Source: JBCCGI01 sp039029355 (GTDB taxonomy: Bacteria > Planctomycetota > UBA1135 > GCA-002686595). Taken from it: 63,925 nucleotides of DNA. Numbering within the stretch: position 1 is the stretch's first letter; each line of letters begins with the position of its first letter. Location of the stretch: NCBI GenBank assembly GCA_039029355.1, contig JBCCGI010000046.1:1-63925 (forward strand). The letters are read 5' to 3'. The notes under the pieces are model-generated. The model saw only the letters and a program-made list of their open reading frames with translations. It was not told the origin of the DNA and did no database searches. The translations under genes were made by a program, and so were the position numbers. Shown here piece after piece: positions 14,592 to 23,549 of this stretch.

Positions 14592-16949
14592 ATGTCTCAG
14601 GTCAATTCGTTCCAACGGCGTGCTCGGCTCGCAGGCCAAGAGCGCGCGTCGCTCGCCGGACTCGCCGTCCTCCTCACCCTCGCGTCGTGCTCCGACTCCG
14701 GAGCCGACGTCGACACGTTCGGCGGGGGTGCGCCGCCCATCGATCCGCTCGCGGTGGACTTCTTCCTACGGCGCGACCTGCTGCTGGGCGGGAACCAGGT
14801 CGCCGACGCCCTCGCGGTCGACCTGAACGGCGACGGCCGGGCGGACCTGATCGAGACCAACGTCCTCGACCGCTCGATCCGCGTTGCCCTGCGCGACGCC
14901 CTCGGCGGCTTTGCCACCGACTTCGTGCTGCCGACCACCGGAGCCGCCTGGCGCCTCGGCGCGGGCGACTTCAACGGCGACGGGCTCATCGACGTCGCCG
15001 TGGTCGAGGTCGAGGACCCCTTCGGCGGCACGCCGGGCATGACGGTGTTCTTCCAGGACGCGCCCGGCTCGTTCTCCGGCAGCTCCCACATCGCCTTCCC
15101 GCTGGCGCCGCTCGACATCGACGTGATCCCGGCCTCGGGCTCGTCGCTCGCCGGGGGCAGCCTGGGAGACGTGCTGGTCGTGGCCGAGCACGAGTCGCGC
15201 CGCATCAGCGCGATCGTGTGGAACGGCACCGAGCTGGAGGTGGTCGAGACGCTCGACTCCACCAGCCTCGAGATCGGCGAGCCGCTGACCGTCGCGGCGA
15301 TCGACGTGCTCGGCGACGGGCTCTTCGATCTGGTTGTGGGTGAGGTCGACGTCGACGGCGGCGCGCTTCCCGACCGCGTGATCCTCTATCCCGCCGACGT
15401 GGCGGGTGGCTTCGGCGCGCCCGAGCTGCTGGCGCTCTCTTCGGTGCCGGTAATCGACAACGCCGGCGACATCGACGGCAACGGCTTCGACGACGTGTCG
15501 ATCGCCGAGCTCGGCGGGAACACCGCCCAGGTGCTGTTCTTCGACGGGGCGGGCGACGTGCTGTCGGCGAACATCGCGTTCCCGGGCGACCCCTCGTCGG
15601 TCGTCTTTGGCGACTTCGACGGCGTGGACGGCCTCGACGCGGCCGCGACGCTCCTGGGCTCCCAGGAGCTGATGGTGCGCCTCTCCGACGGCCTCGGCGG
15701 CTTCGAGCCGCCGGTGCGCTACAACGTGGGCTTCCTGCCGCGCGCCGTCGCGGCCGTCGAGCTCACCGACGACGGCATCGTCGACCTCTTGTGCGCCTCC
15801 AACGGCGACCTCAACATCCTGCCCGGCAACGGCCAGGGCGGCTTCCAGGGCGCGCGCGGCTACGCGGTCGGCAACAAGCCGGTGCTGGTCGCCTGCGACG
15901 ACCTCGACGGCGACGGCGACAGCGACGTGATCAGCCTCGACATCGAGCAGCGCCAGGTGACGTTCCTCGAGAACGTCGACGGCGCCGGCACGCTGGTCAT
16001 CGTCTCCGAGGTGCCGTTCCTGCAGCCGGCCGAGATCGAGCTGCCCGGCGGCCTCGACATCGGCGACGTCGACGGCGACGGCCAGCCCGACGTCGTGCTG
16101 GCGCTGCACGAGCTCGGCCAGGTGCAGGTGCTGCGCAATCCCGGCTCGGCGGCCTTCGGCGCGGCCGATCCGCAGGATATCTACGACCTCGGCGCGGGCC
16201 TGTACGGCGTCGAGATCGCCGACGTGAACTCCGACGGCGCGGTCGACGTGATCGTGTCGAGCGCCGACGACGACACCGCGCGCCTGCTGCTCAACGACCC
16301 GACCGATCTCGGCATGTTCCTCGAGCAGCCGCCGATCAACCTGCCCTTCTCGCCGGCCGCGGTGCTGTGCGTCGACATCAACGACGACGGCTTCGAGGAC
16401 CTGGCCTTCACCGGCACCCAGCCCGACGGCGGCGGCGCGACCGGCGTGGTCGGCGTGCTCGGCGGCGACGGCCTCGGCAACTTCGCGGTCGAGGCGGTGC
16501 TCCCCGCCGCGACGGTCAGCGCCTCGCTCGCCTGCGGCGACCTCGATGAGGACGGCAACTGCGACCTCGTCACCGGCCAGCCGGCCCTCGCCTTCGACGA
16601 GGTCTGGATCTACTTCTCGTCCGGCAACTTCGGCTTCACGCCGACGCCGCTCGAGATCGGCCAGAGCCCCGGCGCCGTCGAGGTGGCCGACGTCGACCGC
16701 GACGGCGACCTCGACCTCCTCGTGCCGGCCGGCGAAGGCCAGCTGCGCATCGCCATCGGCGACGGCACCGGCGCCTTCGACACGATCGAGCCGCCGGACG
16801 ACGTCACCTGGCCGGTGCCCGACGGCACGACCTTCGTGTGCTTCGAGGACATGGACGGCGACGAGCTCCCGGACCTGGTCCTGGTGTCGCCGGACACGCC
16901 CAACGTCTGGGTCGGCCTCAACGCGAGCATCCCGATCCCGCAGGACTAG
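14592..16949 (+). CDS. FG-GAP/VCBS-repeat lipoprotein
   Basis: The 785-aa product has a lipoprotein signal (hydrophobic LAGLAVLLTLASC, lipobox LASC near residue 38), so it should be lipid-anchored outside the cytoplasmic membrane. The rest is a long series of FG-GAP/VCBS repeats with Ca-binding-type loops (DLNGDGRADLIE, DFNGDGLIDVAV, DIDGNGFDDVSI, DLDGDGDSDVIS, DVDGDGQPDVVL, DVDRDGDLDLLV). These normally fold into beta-propellers that bind ligands or other proteins. No enzyme motif is seen. It is followed after about 90 nt by the sugar nucleotidyltransferase gene. Likely a surface-exposed binding protein. Confidence 0.88.
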   Translation: MSQVNSFQRRARLAGQERASLAGLAVLLTLASCSDSGADVDTFGGGAPPIDPLAVDFFLRRDLLLGGNQVADALAVDLNGDGRADLIETNVLDRSIRVALRDALGGFATDFVLPTTGAAWRLGAGDFNGDGLIDVAVVEVEDPFGGTPGMTVFFQDAPGSFSGSSHIAFPLAPLDIDVIPASGSSLAGGSLGDVLVVAEHESRRISAIVWNGTELEVVETLDSTSLEIGEPLTVAAIDVLGDGLFDLVVGEVDVDGGALPDRVILYPADVAGGFGAPELLALSSVPVIDNAGDIDGNGFDDVSIAELGGNTAQVLFFDGAGDVLSANIAFPGDPSSVVFGDFDGVDGLDAAATLLGSQELMVRLSDGLGGFEPPVRYNVGFLPRAVAAVELTDDGIVDLLCASNGDLNILPGNGQGGFQGARGYAVGNKPVLVACDDLDGDGDSDVISLDIEQRQVTFLENVDGAGTLVIVSEVPFLQPAEIELPGGLDIGDVDGDGQPDVVLALHELGQVQVLRNPGSAAFGAADPQDIYDLGAGLYGVEIADVNSDGAVDVIVSSADDDTARLLLNDPTDLGMFLEQPPINLPFSPAAVLCVDINDDGFEDLAFTGTQPDGGGATGVVGVLGGDGLGNFAVEAVLPAATVSASLACGDLDEDGNCDLVTGQPALAFDEVWIYFSSGNFGFTPTPLEIGQSPGAVEVADVDRDGDLDLLVPAGEGQLRIAIGDGTGAFDTIEPPDDVTWPVPDGTTFVCFEDMDGDELPDLVLVSPDTPNVWVGLNASIPIPQD

Positions 16950-17022
16950 TCCTCCGGAGACCGCTCCTGGCAGCGCCGCCGGGCATTCCCCGGCGAGCGT
17001 TGCTCCGGGGCGGGCCGGCCGG

Positions 17023-17028
17023 TAGGGT
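17023..17028 (+). promoter_or_regulatory. -10-like element TAGGGT upstream of the nucleotidyltransferase gene
   Basis: TAGGGT ends 10 nt before the ATG at 17039. It fits the TANNNT pattern seen near other starts in this window, with no clear -35. Weak evidence on its own. Confidence 0.25.
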
Positions 17029-17038
17029 TCGCGCGAAG

Positions 17039-17980
17039 ATGACCGACGTGAACGAGTTCCAGGGCGTGATCCTGGCCGCGGGCAAGGGCAAGCGGATCCG
17101 GCCCTTCAGCAACCACACGCCGAAGCCGCTGCTGCCGGTGCTCGACCGGCCGCTGCTCGTGTGGCAGATCGTCGCGATGCGCGAGCTCGGCATCCGCGAG
17201 ATCGTGATCGTGATCGGGCACCTCGGACACCACGTGGTCCAGGAGCTGGGCGACGGCTCGGGGCTGGGCGTCAAGCTCTCGTACGTCGAGCAGGACAAGG
17301 TGCTGGGCATCGCCCACGCGGTGGGGCAGCTGGAGCCCTACGTGCAGCGTCCTTTCCTGCTCTTCCTCGGCGACATCTTCTTCGAGACCGCGAACCTCGC
17401 CAGCATGCTCGACCTGTACGCCCGCGACGGCGTCGACGGCGTGCTGGCGGTGAAGATCGAGAAGAGCACCGACGCGATCCGCCGCAACTTCACGGTCGAC
17501 CTCGACGACAAGGGCTTCGTCCGCCGCGTGATCGAGAAGCCGCGCCACCCGCGCACCAACCTCAAGGGCTGCGGCCTCTACCTCTTCGACACGACCATCT
17601 TCGACGCGGTCCGCCGCACGCCGCGCACGGCGCTGCGCGACGAGTACGAGCTGACCGACTCGATCCAGATCTTCATCGACTACGGCTACGGCGTGCTGCC
17701 GGCGCCGGTCGTGCAGGCCGACCTCAACCTCTCGGGGCCCGAGGACCTGCTGGCGCTCAACCTGCACGTGATGCGCCAGGGCGAGGACTCGCGCCACGTC
17801 GCGGCCGACGCGACGCTGGAAGCGGGCGCCGACGTCGACGACTCGGTCATCATGCACGGCGCCCGCATCGAGGCGGGCGTGACGATGCGCCGCTGCCTGG
17901 TGCTGCCGGGCGAGACGGTGCGGGCGGGGAGCTACACCGACTCGATCTTCGTGGCGGGCAACGAGCTGCCCTGCAAGTAG
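17039..17980 (+). CDS. Sugar-1-phosphate nucleotidyltransferase (RmlA/GlmU-N-like)
   Basis: Enzymes of this family activate a sugar 1-phosphate with an NTP to give a nucleotide sugar. The 313-aa product has the signature VILAAGKGKRIRPFS...TPKPLLPV with the Lys of PKP, then DKVLGIAHAVG, LLFLGDIFF (metal-binding Asp) and VIEKPRHPRTNLKGCGLYLF. The C-terminal 60 residues are a short left-handed beta-helix (VDDSVIMHGARIEAGVTMRRCLVL), too short for the GlmU acetyltransferase. It therefore looks like a glucose- or mannose-1-phosphate uridylyl/thymidylyl/guanylyltransferase; the substrate cannot be fixed. The open frame upstream of ATG 17039 is not coding. Convergent with the FG-GAP gene, 6 nt apart. 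Confidence 0.88.
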   Translation: MTDVNEFQGVILAAGKGKRIRPFSNHTPKPLLPVLDRPLLVWQIVAMRELGIREIVIVIGHLGHHVVQELGDGSGLGVKLSYVEQDKVLGIAHAVGQLEPYVQRPFLLFLGDIFFETANLASMLDLYARDGVDGVLAVKIEKSTDAIRRNFTVDLDDKGFVRRVIEKPRHPRTNLKGCGLYLFDTTIFDAVRRTPRTALRDEYELTDSIQIFIDYGYGVLPAPVVQADLNLSGPEDLLALNLHVMRQGEDSRHVAADATLEAGADVDDSVIMHGARIEAGVTMRRCLVLPGETVRAGSYTDSIFVAGNELPCK

Positions 17981-17986
17981 GTCCGG

Positions 17987-20683
17987 CTAGGGGAGGAGCT
18001 CGGCGCCGTCGACGGCCAGCGCTTCGACGCCCGTGATCCGGATCAGGCTCCCGAGCTCGCCCGGAGCCTCCGTCGCGTCGCAGCAGCTCGCGCTGGTGCC
18101 GGTGGTGAGGGTTGCGTTCGCGCCGTCGAGTGCGACCACGGCGGCGCGCGCGCCGTTCAGCGTGAGCTCGATCCGGCCGCCCGCCCAGCGGAGCACCTCG
18201 CCGGTCGGAAGCTCGCGTGAGCCGGTGCCGTCGAGGTCGACCGCCTCGAACGCGAGCGGCAGCCGTGCGGTCGAGATTGAGAGCGAGGCCGCGCGCGCGA
18301 GCACGCGCTCGCGCACCAGCTCCGAGCGCGAAGCCGCCGCCGTCCCGGCGTCCGGGAATCCCGGCGCGGGCGCGGTCGCGTCCGCCGGCGTGGGCGTCGC
18401 GAGCGCTTGTTCATGCCACACCGCGGCGACGTTGACGAGCTCGCCCGAGAGCGTGTCGACCATCGCGACGGCGTACAGCCCGTCGGGCGCGGGGTCGATC
18501 GTGGCGCCGAGGGTCAGCGGTTGGCTCGGCTCCAGCAGCGCGCCGGTCGCGACCGTGGCGATCAGCGTCGGCAGGAAGCCACCGCCGGGCTGGGGTGTGA
18601 AGACGGCGAAGAGCAGCTCGACCAGCTCGGGGCTCGGGCCGGTCTCCTCGGCGGTGAGGGTCAGGGTGAGCCCGCCGCCACCGGGGTAGTCCGCGTCGAG
18701 CGCCAGCGACACGGTGCCCTCCTCGAAGGAGAGCTCGCTGGGCGTCGGGTCGAGCGCCCACAGGAGGCGCCCCTCGGACACGCCCGTGGGCCAGCGCACG
18801 CCGGCGAAGAGCAGCTCGTCCTGCCCGTAGGCGAAGTAGTTCGGCCCGGTGTTCTGGCAGGTGAAGGCGTAGCTCGCGTTGCGCTCCTGGGTCTGCACCT
18901 GGGCCGCGCCGCCGCCCGCGTCGCGGATCAGCTGAATGCGCGCGCCGCGGGCGCCGGGCGGGCTGGTCTTGGGCTCGAGCGCCAGCTCGACCGCGTTGTA
19001 TGGCAGGCCGTCGGCGTTGCCGGTGTTCGACCAGTAGAGGTTCTTCTGCCCCTTGTCCTTGATCGCCGGCCCGCCGTTGCCGACCACGACGTCGGCGCGG
19101 CCGGCGCGCGTGTTGGCCGACAGGCCGTGGGCCATCTCGATGTTGGCGTACACGCCGACCAGGGCGCCGACCTCCCAGAAGCACTTGCCGAGCGGCTGCG
19201 CCGGGTTCTGCTGGAAGTCCGCCGGCCAGGAGGTGGGCTCGTTGATGTAGACGTAGTCCTCCTCCATGTCCTTGTCGAGCTCGGGGCCGCCGCCGCCCAC
19301 GTAGAAGTCCACGAAGCCGTCGCCGTTCAGGTCGCTCGCCACCGAGCCCATCGCGCCGCCGACGTGCGCGAGCCCGATCTCGCCCGCGACCTCGCGGAAG
19401 AGGCCGTCGCCCACGCCGTTTCGATCCTGGTCGCCGCGGTTGAGGTAGGCGTAGCCGCGCTCGGCGGGGGAGAACATCGCGCCGACGGCGCTGAAGGCCT
19501 CCTCGTCGTAGACCTGGATCGACCAGCAGAAGTTGACCACGTCGAGCCAGCCGTCGTTGTTGATGTCGACGAGATGCATCGGCATCGTCCGCTTGCCGCG
19601 GAAGGGGATGATCATCTCCTCGGTCAGGCTGATCGACGACGCCGGGAAGTCGAACGAGCCGTCGAACTTCTCGGTCATGTCGTCGAGCGAGTACGAGAAG
19701 CCCGGGGTCCCCGCCGGCACCATGAACGCGAAGGTCATGTCGCCGTTGTTGTAGAAGACCTTGTTGAGGTTGGTGAAGCAGCCGACCACCACGTCGGGAT
19801 AGCCGTTCAGCGTCAGGTCGCCCGCCACCACCGAGAAGGCGTTGCTCTTCAGCGGCGTCCCGGCCGCGACCGCGACGTCGACGAAGGTGCCGTCGCCCTG
19901 GTTCTCGAACAGGCGGTCGGTGGGGTCGGGGTCGGGGGCGCCGGTGTAGTAGTGCGTGCTGACGACGGCGCCGTTGCCGACGTAGAGGTCCAGGTCGCCG
20001 TCGAGGTCGGGGTCGAACCAGGTGCCCGAGAAGGTGTCCTGGGACTGGCCCATGCCCGCCGCGGCCGACACGTTGACAAAGGTGCCGTCGCCCTGGTTCT
20101 GCTGCAGCGCGTTGATGCTGCTCGTGTTGAAGCCGCCGCAGGCGTACCACAGGTCGGAGTCGCCGTCGCCGTCGTAGTCGGCGGGGATGACGCCCCAGGG
20201 CGAGCCGCCGGGCCAGGCCAGGTTGAAGCCGTTCGGGTCGAGCGGCGACATCAGGTCGGTGACGTCGGTCCACGAGCCGTCCGCGCCGCCGCGGAACACC
20301 AGGCAGCGCGAGTGCGAGGTGCCGATCGGCTCGACGATCCACTCGGTCGGCCCCGCGCCGAGCGGCAGCGCTGCCGAGTTGGAGTTGGTCTGCACCAGGT
20401 CGAGGATCCCGTCCGGCGGGCCGACCTTGTTCGGGTTGCCGGGGTCGGCCGGGTCGGGCCCGACGAGGTCGACCAGCGAGTGCCCGCGGCCCGAGCCCAC
20501 GTCGCTGTAGTCGGTGCCGGGGCCGGCCAGCGAGTCGCCGACCTCCTGCAGGACCGGCCAGGTGGCGGTGGGGGGCGGGTCGGGCGTGTAGTCGACGACG
20601 CCGGGGAGCTGCGCGGCGGCGGGGGCGGCCGTCAGGCCAAGGAGGAGGGCGAGGGGGGACGGGAAGGCGCGCGGCGTGCTCAT
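17987..20683 (-). CDS. Secreted FG-GAP/VCBS protein with UnbV-like segment, paralogue of its neighbour
   Basis: The 898-aa product has a signal peptide (MSTPRAFPSPLALLLGLTAAPAAAQ) and a GAGGAG ribosome site 5 nt upstream. FG-GAP/VCBS repeats run from about 170 to 500 (DYDGDGDSDLWYACGG, DPDLDGDLDLYVGNG, DINNDGWLDVVNFCW, DLNGDGFVDFYVGGGG). An ASPIC/UnbV-like segment at about 600-680 has PGARGARIQLI and FAGVRWPTGVSEGRLL. A beta-rich C-terminus follows, with a conserved Cys-Cys pair (SASCCD). This layout resembles CRTAC1-type secreted proteins of marine bacteria. It lies 63 nt after, and colinear in sequence with, the gene at 20747-23452; the pair looks like a tandem duplication. Role unknown, probably an extracellular binding protein. 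Confidence 0.88.
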   Translation of the reverse strand: MSTPRAFPSPLALLLGLTAAPAAAQLPGVVDYTPDPPPTATWPVLQEVGDSLAGPGTDYSDVGSGRGHSLVDLVGPDPADPGNPNKVGPPDGILDLVQTNSNSAALPLGAGPTEWIVEPIGTSHSRCLVFRGGADGSWTDVTDLMSPLDPNGFNLAWPGGSPWGVIPADYDGDGDSDLWYACGGFNTSSINALQQNQGDGTFVNVSAAAGMGQSQDTFSGTWFDPDLDGDLDLYVGNGAVVSTHYYTGAPDPDPTDRLFENQGDGTFVDVAVAAGTPLKSNAFSVVAGDLTLNGYPDVVVGCFTNLNKVFYNNGDMTFAFMVPAGTPGFSYSLDDMTEKFDGSFDFPASSISLTEEMIIPFRGKRTMPMHLVDINNDGWLDVVNFCWSIQVYDEEAFSAVGAMFSPAERGYAYLNRGDQDRNGVGDGLFREVAGEIGLAHVGGAMGSVASDLNGDGFVDFYVGGGGPELDKDMEEDYVYINEPTSWPADFQQNPAQPLGKCFWEVGALVGVYANIEMAHGLSANTRAGRADVVVGNGGPAIKDKGQKNLYWSNTGNADGLPYNAVELALEPKTSPPGARGARIQLIRDAGGGAAQVQTQERNASYAFTCQNTGPNYFAYGQDELLFAGVRWPTGVSEGRLLWALDPTPSELSFEEGTVSLALDADYPGGGGLTLTLTAEETGPSPELVELLFAVFTPQPGGGFLPTLIATVATGALLEPSQPLTLGATIDPAPDGLYAVAMVDTLSGELVNVAAVWHEQALATPTPADATAPAPGFPDAGTAAASRSELVRERVLARAASLSISTARLPLAFEAVDLDGTGSRELPTGEVLRWAGGRIELTLNGARAAVVALDGANATLTTGTSASCCDATEAPGELGSLIRITGVEALAVDGAELLP

Positions 20684-20746
20684 GGGGGCTCCTCGGGGCA
20701 GGGGGAGCGCCGATTCTCCCCGCCCCGCGGATTCCCCGCAAGGTCG

Positions 20747-23452
20747 CTAGGGCAGGCGCAAACCCGTAGGGCTGAGCCGCACGCCGTCGAGCTCGAAGGC
20801 CTCCGCACCGGCGATGCGTACCAGCGTGCCCGCGCCGGTGCGCGGCAGGGTCTCGCAGCAGCCCGAGGGCTCGCCGAGCACGAGCACAGCGCTCTTCGCG
20901 TCGAGCTCGAGCGTCGCTTCGAAGCGCCCTTCGACGTCGACGCTGAGTGTGCCGTCGGCCCAGAGCAGCCGGTCGCCGCCCGGCAGCGCGAGCGCCTCGC
21001 CGGGGGCGAGCTCGCGCCAGGCGATCGGAGCACGCGCCTCTGCGACCTCGACCCGCTGCGCCTGCGCGCGCAGCGTGCGCCGGACGGGCGCCAAGCGCCG
21101 GCCGCGCCGCTGCTCGACGCCGTCGGTGGCGACGCCTGGATCCGGCGGGTCGTACGAGGCCGGTGCGGGTCCCGGGTTCTCGAAGGCCGGCTCGTGCCAC
21201 ACCGCGCCGGCGTTGATGACGTCGAGCGTGAACGCGTCCACGAACGCCAGCGCGTAGAGCGCCGTCGCCGGCGTGGACACCGTCGCGTTGAACGAGATCG
21301 GCACGCCCGGGTTCAGCGTGATCCCAAAGGCCGCTGGGATGAATGCGCCGAGCGTGTACAGCCCGGGCGCCAGCGGAACGAACGTGGCGAAGTAGAGGTG
21401 CCCGACCGTCGGCGCAGCACCGGTCTCCTCCAGCGTCGCGTCGAGCACCATCCCCGCACCGGCCGGATAGCTCGCGTCGAGCGACATCGATAGCGTCGGC
21501 TCTTGGAACGTCAGCTCGCTCGGCTGCGGGTCGAAGAACCACAGCAGCCGCCCCTGCCGCACTCCGCTAGGCCAGCGCAGGTTCGCGAACAGGAGTCCGT
21601 TCTGCCCCAGCCCGAAGGCCAGCGGCCCGGCGTTGTGCGAGGCGAAGGCGGTGCCCGCGCCGCGCTCCTGCACGAGCACGTGCCCGGGGCCGCCCAGCGT
21701 GTCGCGGATCAGCTCGACGCGCGTGCCGTTGGCGCCGGGGGCGCTGGTGGACTCCTCGAGCGTCACCTCGACCAGGCTGTACGCCTGCGCATCGGCGTTG
21801 CCCTGGTTGTCGAGGTAGCGGTTGGCCTGCCCCGCGTCGAACGCCGCCGGCCCGCCGTTGCCGACGATCAGGTCCAGCCGGCCGCCCCGCGCGCGCGTCG
21901 CGAGGCCGTGCGACATGTCGGTGTTCACATACGTGCCCGCGAGCGCGCCCAGCTCATAGAAGGCCTGGGCCAGCGGCTGATCCGGGTCGCGCTGGAAGTC
22001 CGCCGGCCAGGCGCTCTTCTCGTTGACGTAGAGGAAGTCCTCCTCGAAGTGCTGGTCGAAGTCCGGGCCTCCGCCACCGACGTAGACGTCGGGTAGGCCG
22101 TCGCCGTTGTAGTCGCCGACCATCATGCCCATCGAGCCGCCGACGTGGTCGAAGCCGACCTCGTCGCCCACCTCGCGGAACTCGCCGTCGCCCTGGCCGT
22201 CGCCGTCCTGGTCGCCGCGGTTGAGGTATAGGTGCGAGCGCTCGTGGGGCTGGAAGAGCGAGTTGATCGAGCTGGTCGGATCCGCGTCGAGCAGTTGGTT
22301 CGACCAGCACACCGACGCCACGTCGAGCCAACCGTCGCCGTTGAAGTCGGCGATCTGGATCGGCATCGACCACTCGCCGAGGAGCGGCAGCACGTCGAGA
22401 TCGGCGGCCGGCACCGACGGGAAGTCCTCGCCCGGATACAGCGGGTCCGGAGCCAGGTCGTCGATCGAGTAGCTGTACGCCGGGTTGCTCGCCGGCGCCA
22501 TCAGCGAGAACACGCCGCTGGGTGAGTTGTAGAAGACCTTGTTGAACTGCTTGAAGCAGCTGACCGCGATGTCGGGCAGCCCGTCGCGGTCGAGGTCCGC
22601 CGACGTGGCCGAGAAGGTCATGCTCGTCAGGTTGGTCTCCGCCGCACCCGCGACATCGGTGAACGACGCCGAGCCGTCGTTCTCGTACAGCCGGTCGACG
22701 GTGTTCGGCACCGGCGGCCCCGACCAGTACACGTCGAACATGTTGCCGCCGTTGGCGACGTACAGGTCGAGGTCGCCGTCGAGGTCCTTGTCGAGGAAGC
22801 AGGCGCCGAAGGTAGCCTGCTGCGGCAGGAAGCCCGCGGCGGTCGTCACGTTGACGAAGGTGCCGTCGCCCTGGTTCTCCTGCAGCGCGTTCTGCGAGGT
22901 CGTGTTGAAGCCGCCGCAGGTGTAGAAGAGGTCGGTGTCGCCGTCGCCGTCGACGTCGCCGGCGAGCACGCCCCAGGGCGAGCCGCCCGGGTTGCGCAGG
23001 TTCCAGCCGGTCGTGTCCAGCGGCGACATCGCCGCCGCCACGTCCTGCCAGCTGCCGTCGGCCGCGCCGCGCCACACGCGGCAGTCGTCGTGGTTGGTGC
23101 CGATCGGCGGCACCAGCCAGGTGGTCTCGTCCGAGCCGTAGGGCAGCGCGGGGGAGTTCGAGTTGGTCTCGACCACGTCGAGGATCCCGTCCGGCGGGCC
23201 GATCTTGGCCGGGTTGAGCGGATCGGCGGGGTCGGGGCCGACGATGTCGATCAGCGCCAGCCCGCGGCCCGTGCCGCGGTCGTCGAAATCGCTTCCGACC
23301 CCGAGGCTCGGCGCCGTGTCCACGAAGTCCGGCCAGGTCGCCGTCGGCGGCAGCGGCGGCGACGGGTCGGCGGGCCCGGGGACCTGGGCCGCGAGGGGCG
23401 CTCCAAGGGCAAGGGAGGCGAGGAGGGCGAGGGAGGGGCTCGGGGTCGTCAT
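20747..23452 (-). CDS. Secreted FG-GAP/VCBS protein with UnbV-like segment, first of a tandem pair
   Basis: The 901-aa product starts at the ATG at 23452 with a signal peptide (MTTPSPSLALLASLALGAPLAAQ); the open frame upstream of it is antisense to larE. FG-GAP repeats (DVDGDGDTDLFYTCGG, DKDLDGDLDLYVANGG, DFNGDGWLDVASVCW, DYNGDGLPDVYVGGGG) are followed by an UnbV-like part (PGANGTRVELIRD, FANLRWPSGVRQGRLL). A beta-rich tail follows with a Cys-Cys pair (SGCCE). Long stretches match the downstream paralogue closely, including GPPDGILD, TNSNS and GGSPWGV. It would be transcribed first, from the 97-nt divergent gap shared with larE. Function unknown. Confidence 0.88.
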   Translation of the reverse strand: MTTPSPSLALLASLALGAPLAAQVPGPADPSPPLPPTATWPDFVDTAPSLGVGSDFDDRGTGRGLALIDIVGPDPADPLNPAKIGPPDGILDVVETNSNSPALPYGSDETTWLVPPIGTNHDDCRVWRGAADGSWQDVAAAMSPLDTTGWNLRNPGGSPWGVLAGDVDGDGDTDLFYTCGGFNTTSQNALQENQGDGTFVNVTTAAGFLPQQATFGACFLDKDLDGDLDLYVANGGNMFDVYWSGPPVPNTVDRLYENDGSASFTDVAGAAETNLTSMTFSATSADLDRDGLPDIAVSCFKQFNKVFYNSPSGVFSLMAPASNPAYSYSIDDLAPDPLYPGEDFPSVPAADLDVLPLLGEWSMPIQIADFNGDGWLDVASVCWSNQLLDADPTSSINSLFQPHERSHLYLNRGDQDGDGQGDGEFREVGDEVGFDHVGGSMGMMVGDYNGDGLPDVYVGGGGPDFDQHFEEDFLYVNEKSAWPADFQRDPDQPLAQAFYELGALAGTYVNTDMSHGLATRARGGRLDLIVGNGGPAAFDAGQANRYLDNQGNADAQAYSLVEVTLEESTSAPGANGTRVELIRDTLGGPGHVLVQERGAGTAFASHNAGPLAFGLGQNGLLFANLRWPSGVRQGRLLWFFDPQPSELTFQEPTLSMSLDASYPAGAGMVLDATLEETGAAPTVGHLYFATFVPLAPGLYTLGAFIPAAFGITLNPGVPISFNATVSTPATALYALAFVDAFTLDVINAGAVWHEPAFENPGPAPASYDPPDPGVATDGVEQRRGRRLAPVRRTLRAQAQRVEVAEARAPIAWRELAPGEALALPGGDRLLWADGTLSVDVEGRFEATLELDAKSAVLVLGEPSGCCETLPRTGAGTLVRIAGAEAFELDGVRLSPTGLRLP

Positions 23453-23534
23453 GGCGGAGAACGCTCGCCACGCGCCTCTGGAGGGCCGCTTGAGTCCCTT
23501 GGAGGGGGGGAGGGCGCCGGGGCCCCCGGCGGGG

Positions 23535-23540
23535 TACCCT
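23535..23540 (+). promoter_or_regulatory. -10-like element TACCCT upstream of larE
   Basis: TACCCT ends 9 nt before the larE ATG and fits TANNNT. No -35 is evident. It belongs to the same near-start pattern as at rlmI and thiG. Confidence 0.25.
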
Positions 23541-23549
23541 CCTAGCCCG

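Noticed and set aside
18407..21493. Plus-strand open frame of about 1,030 codons opposite the tandem FG-GAP genes
   Set aside because: No signal peptide or motif, and high Val/Arg/His content mirrors the opposite-strand codons. The minus-strand genes have signal peptides and repeats.
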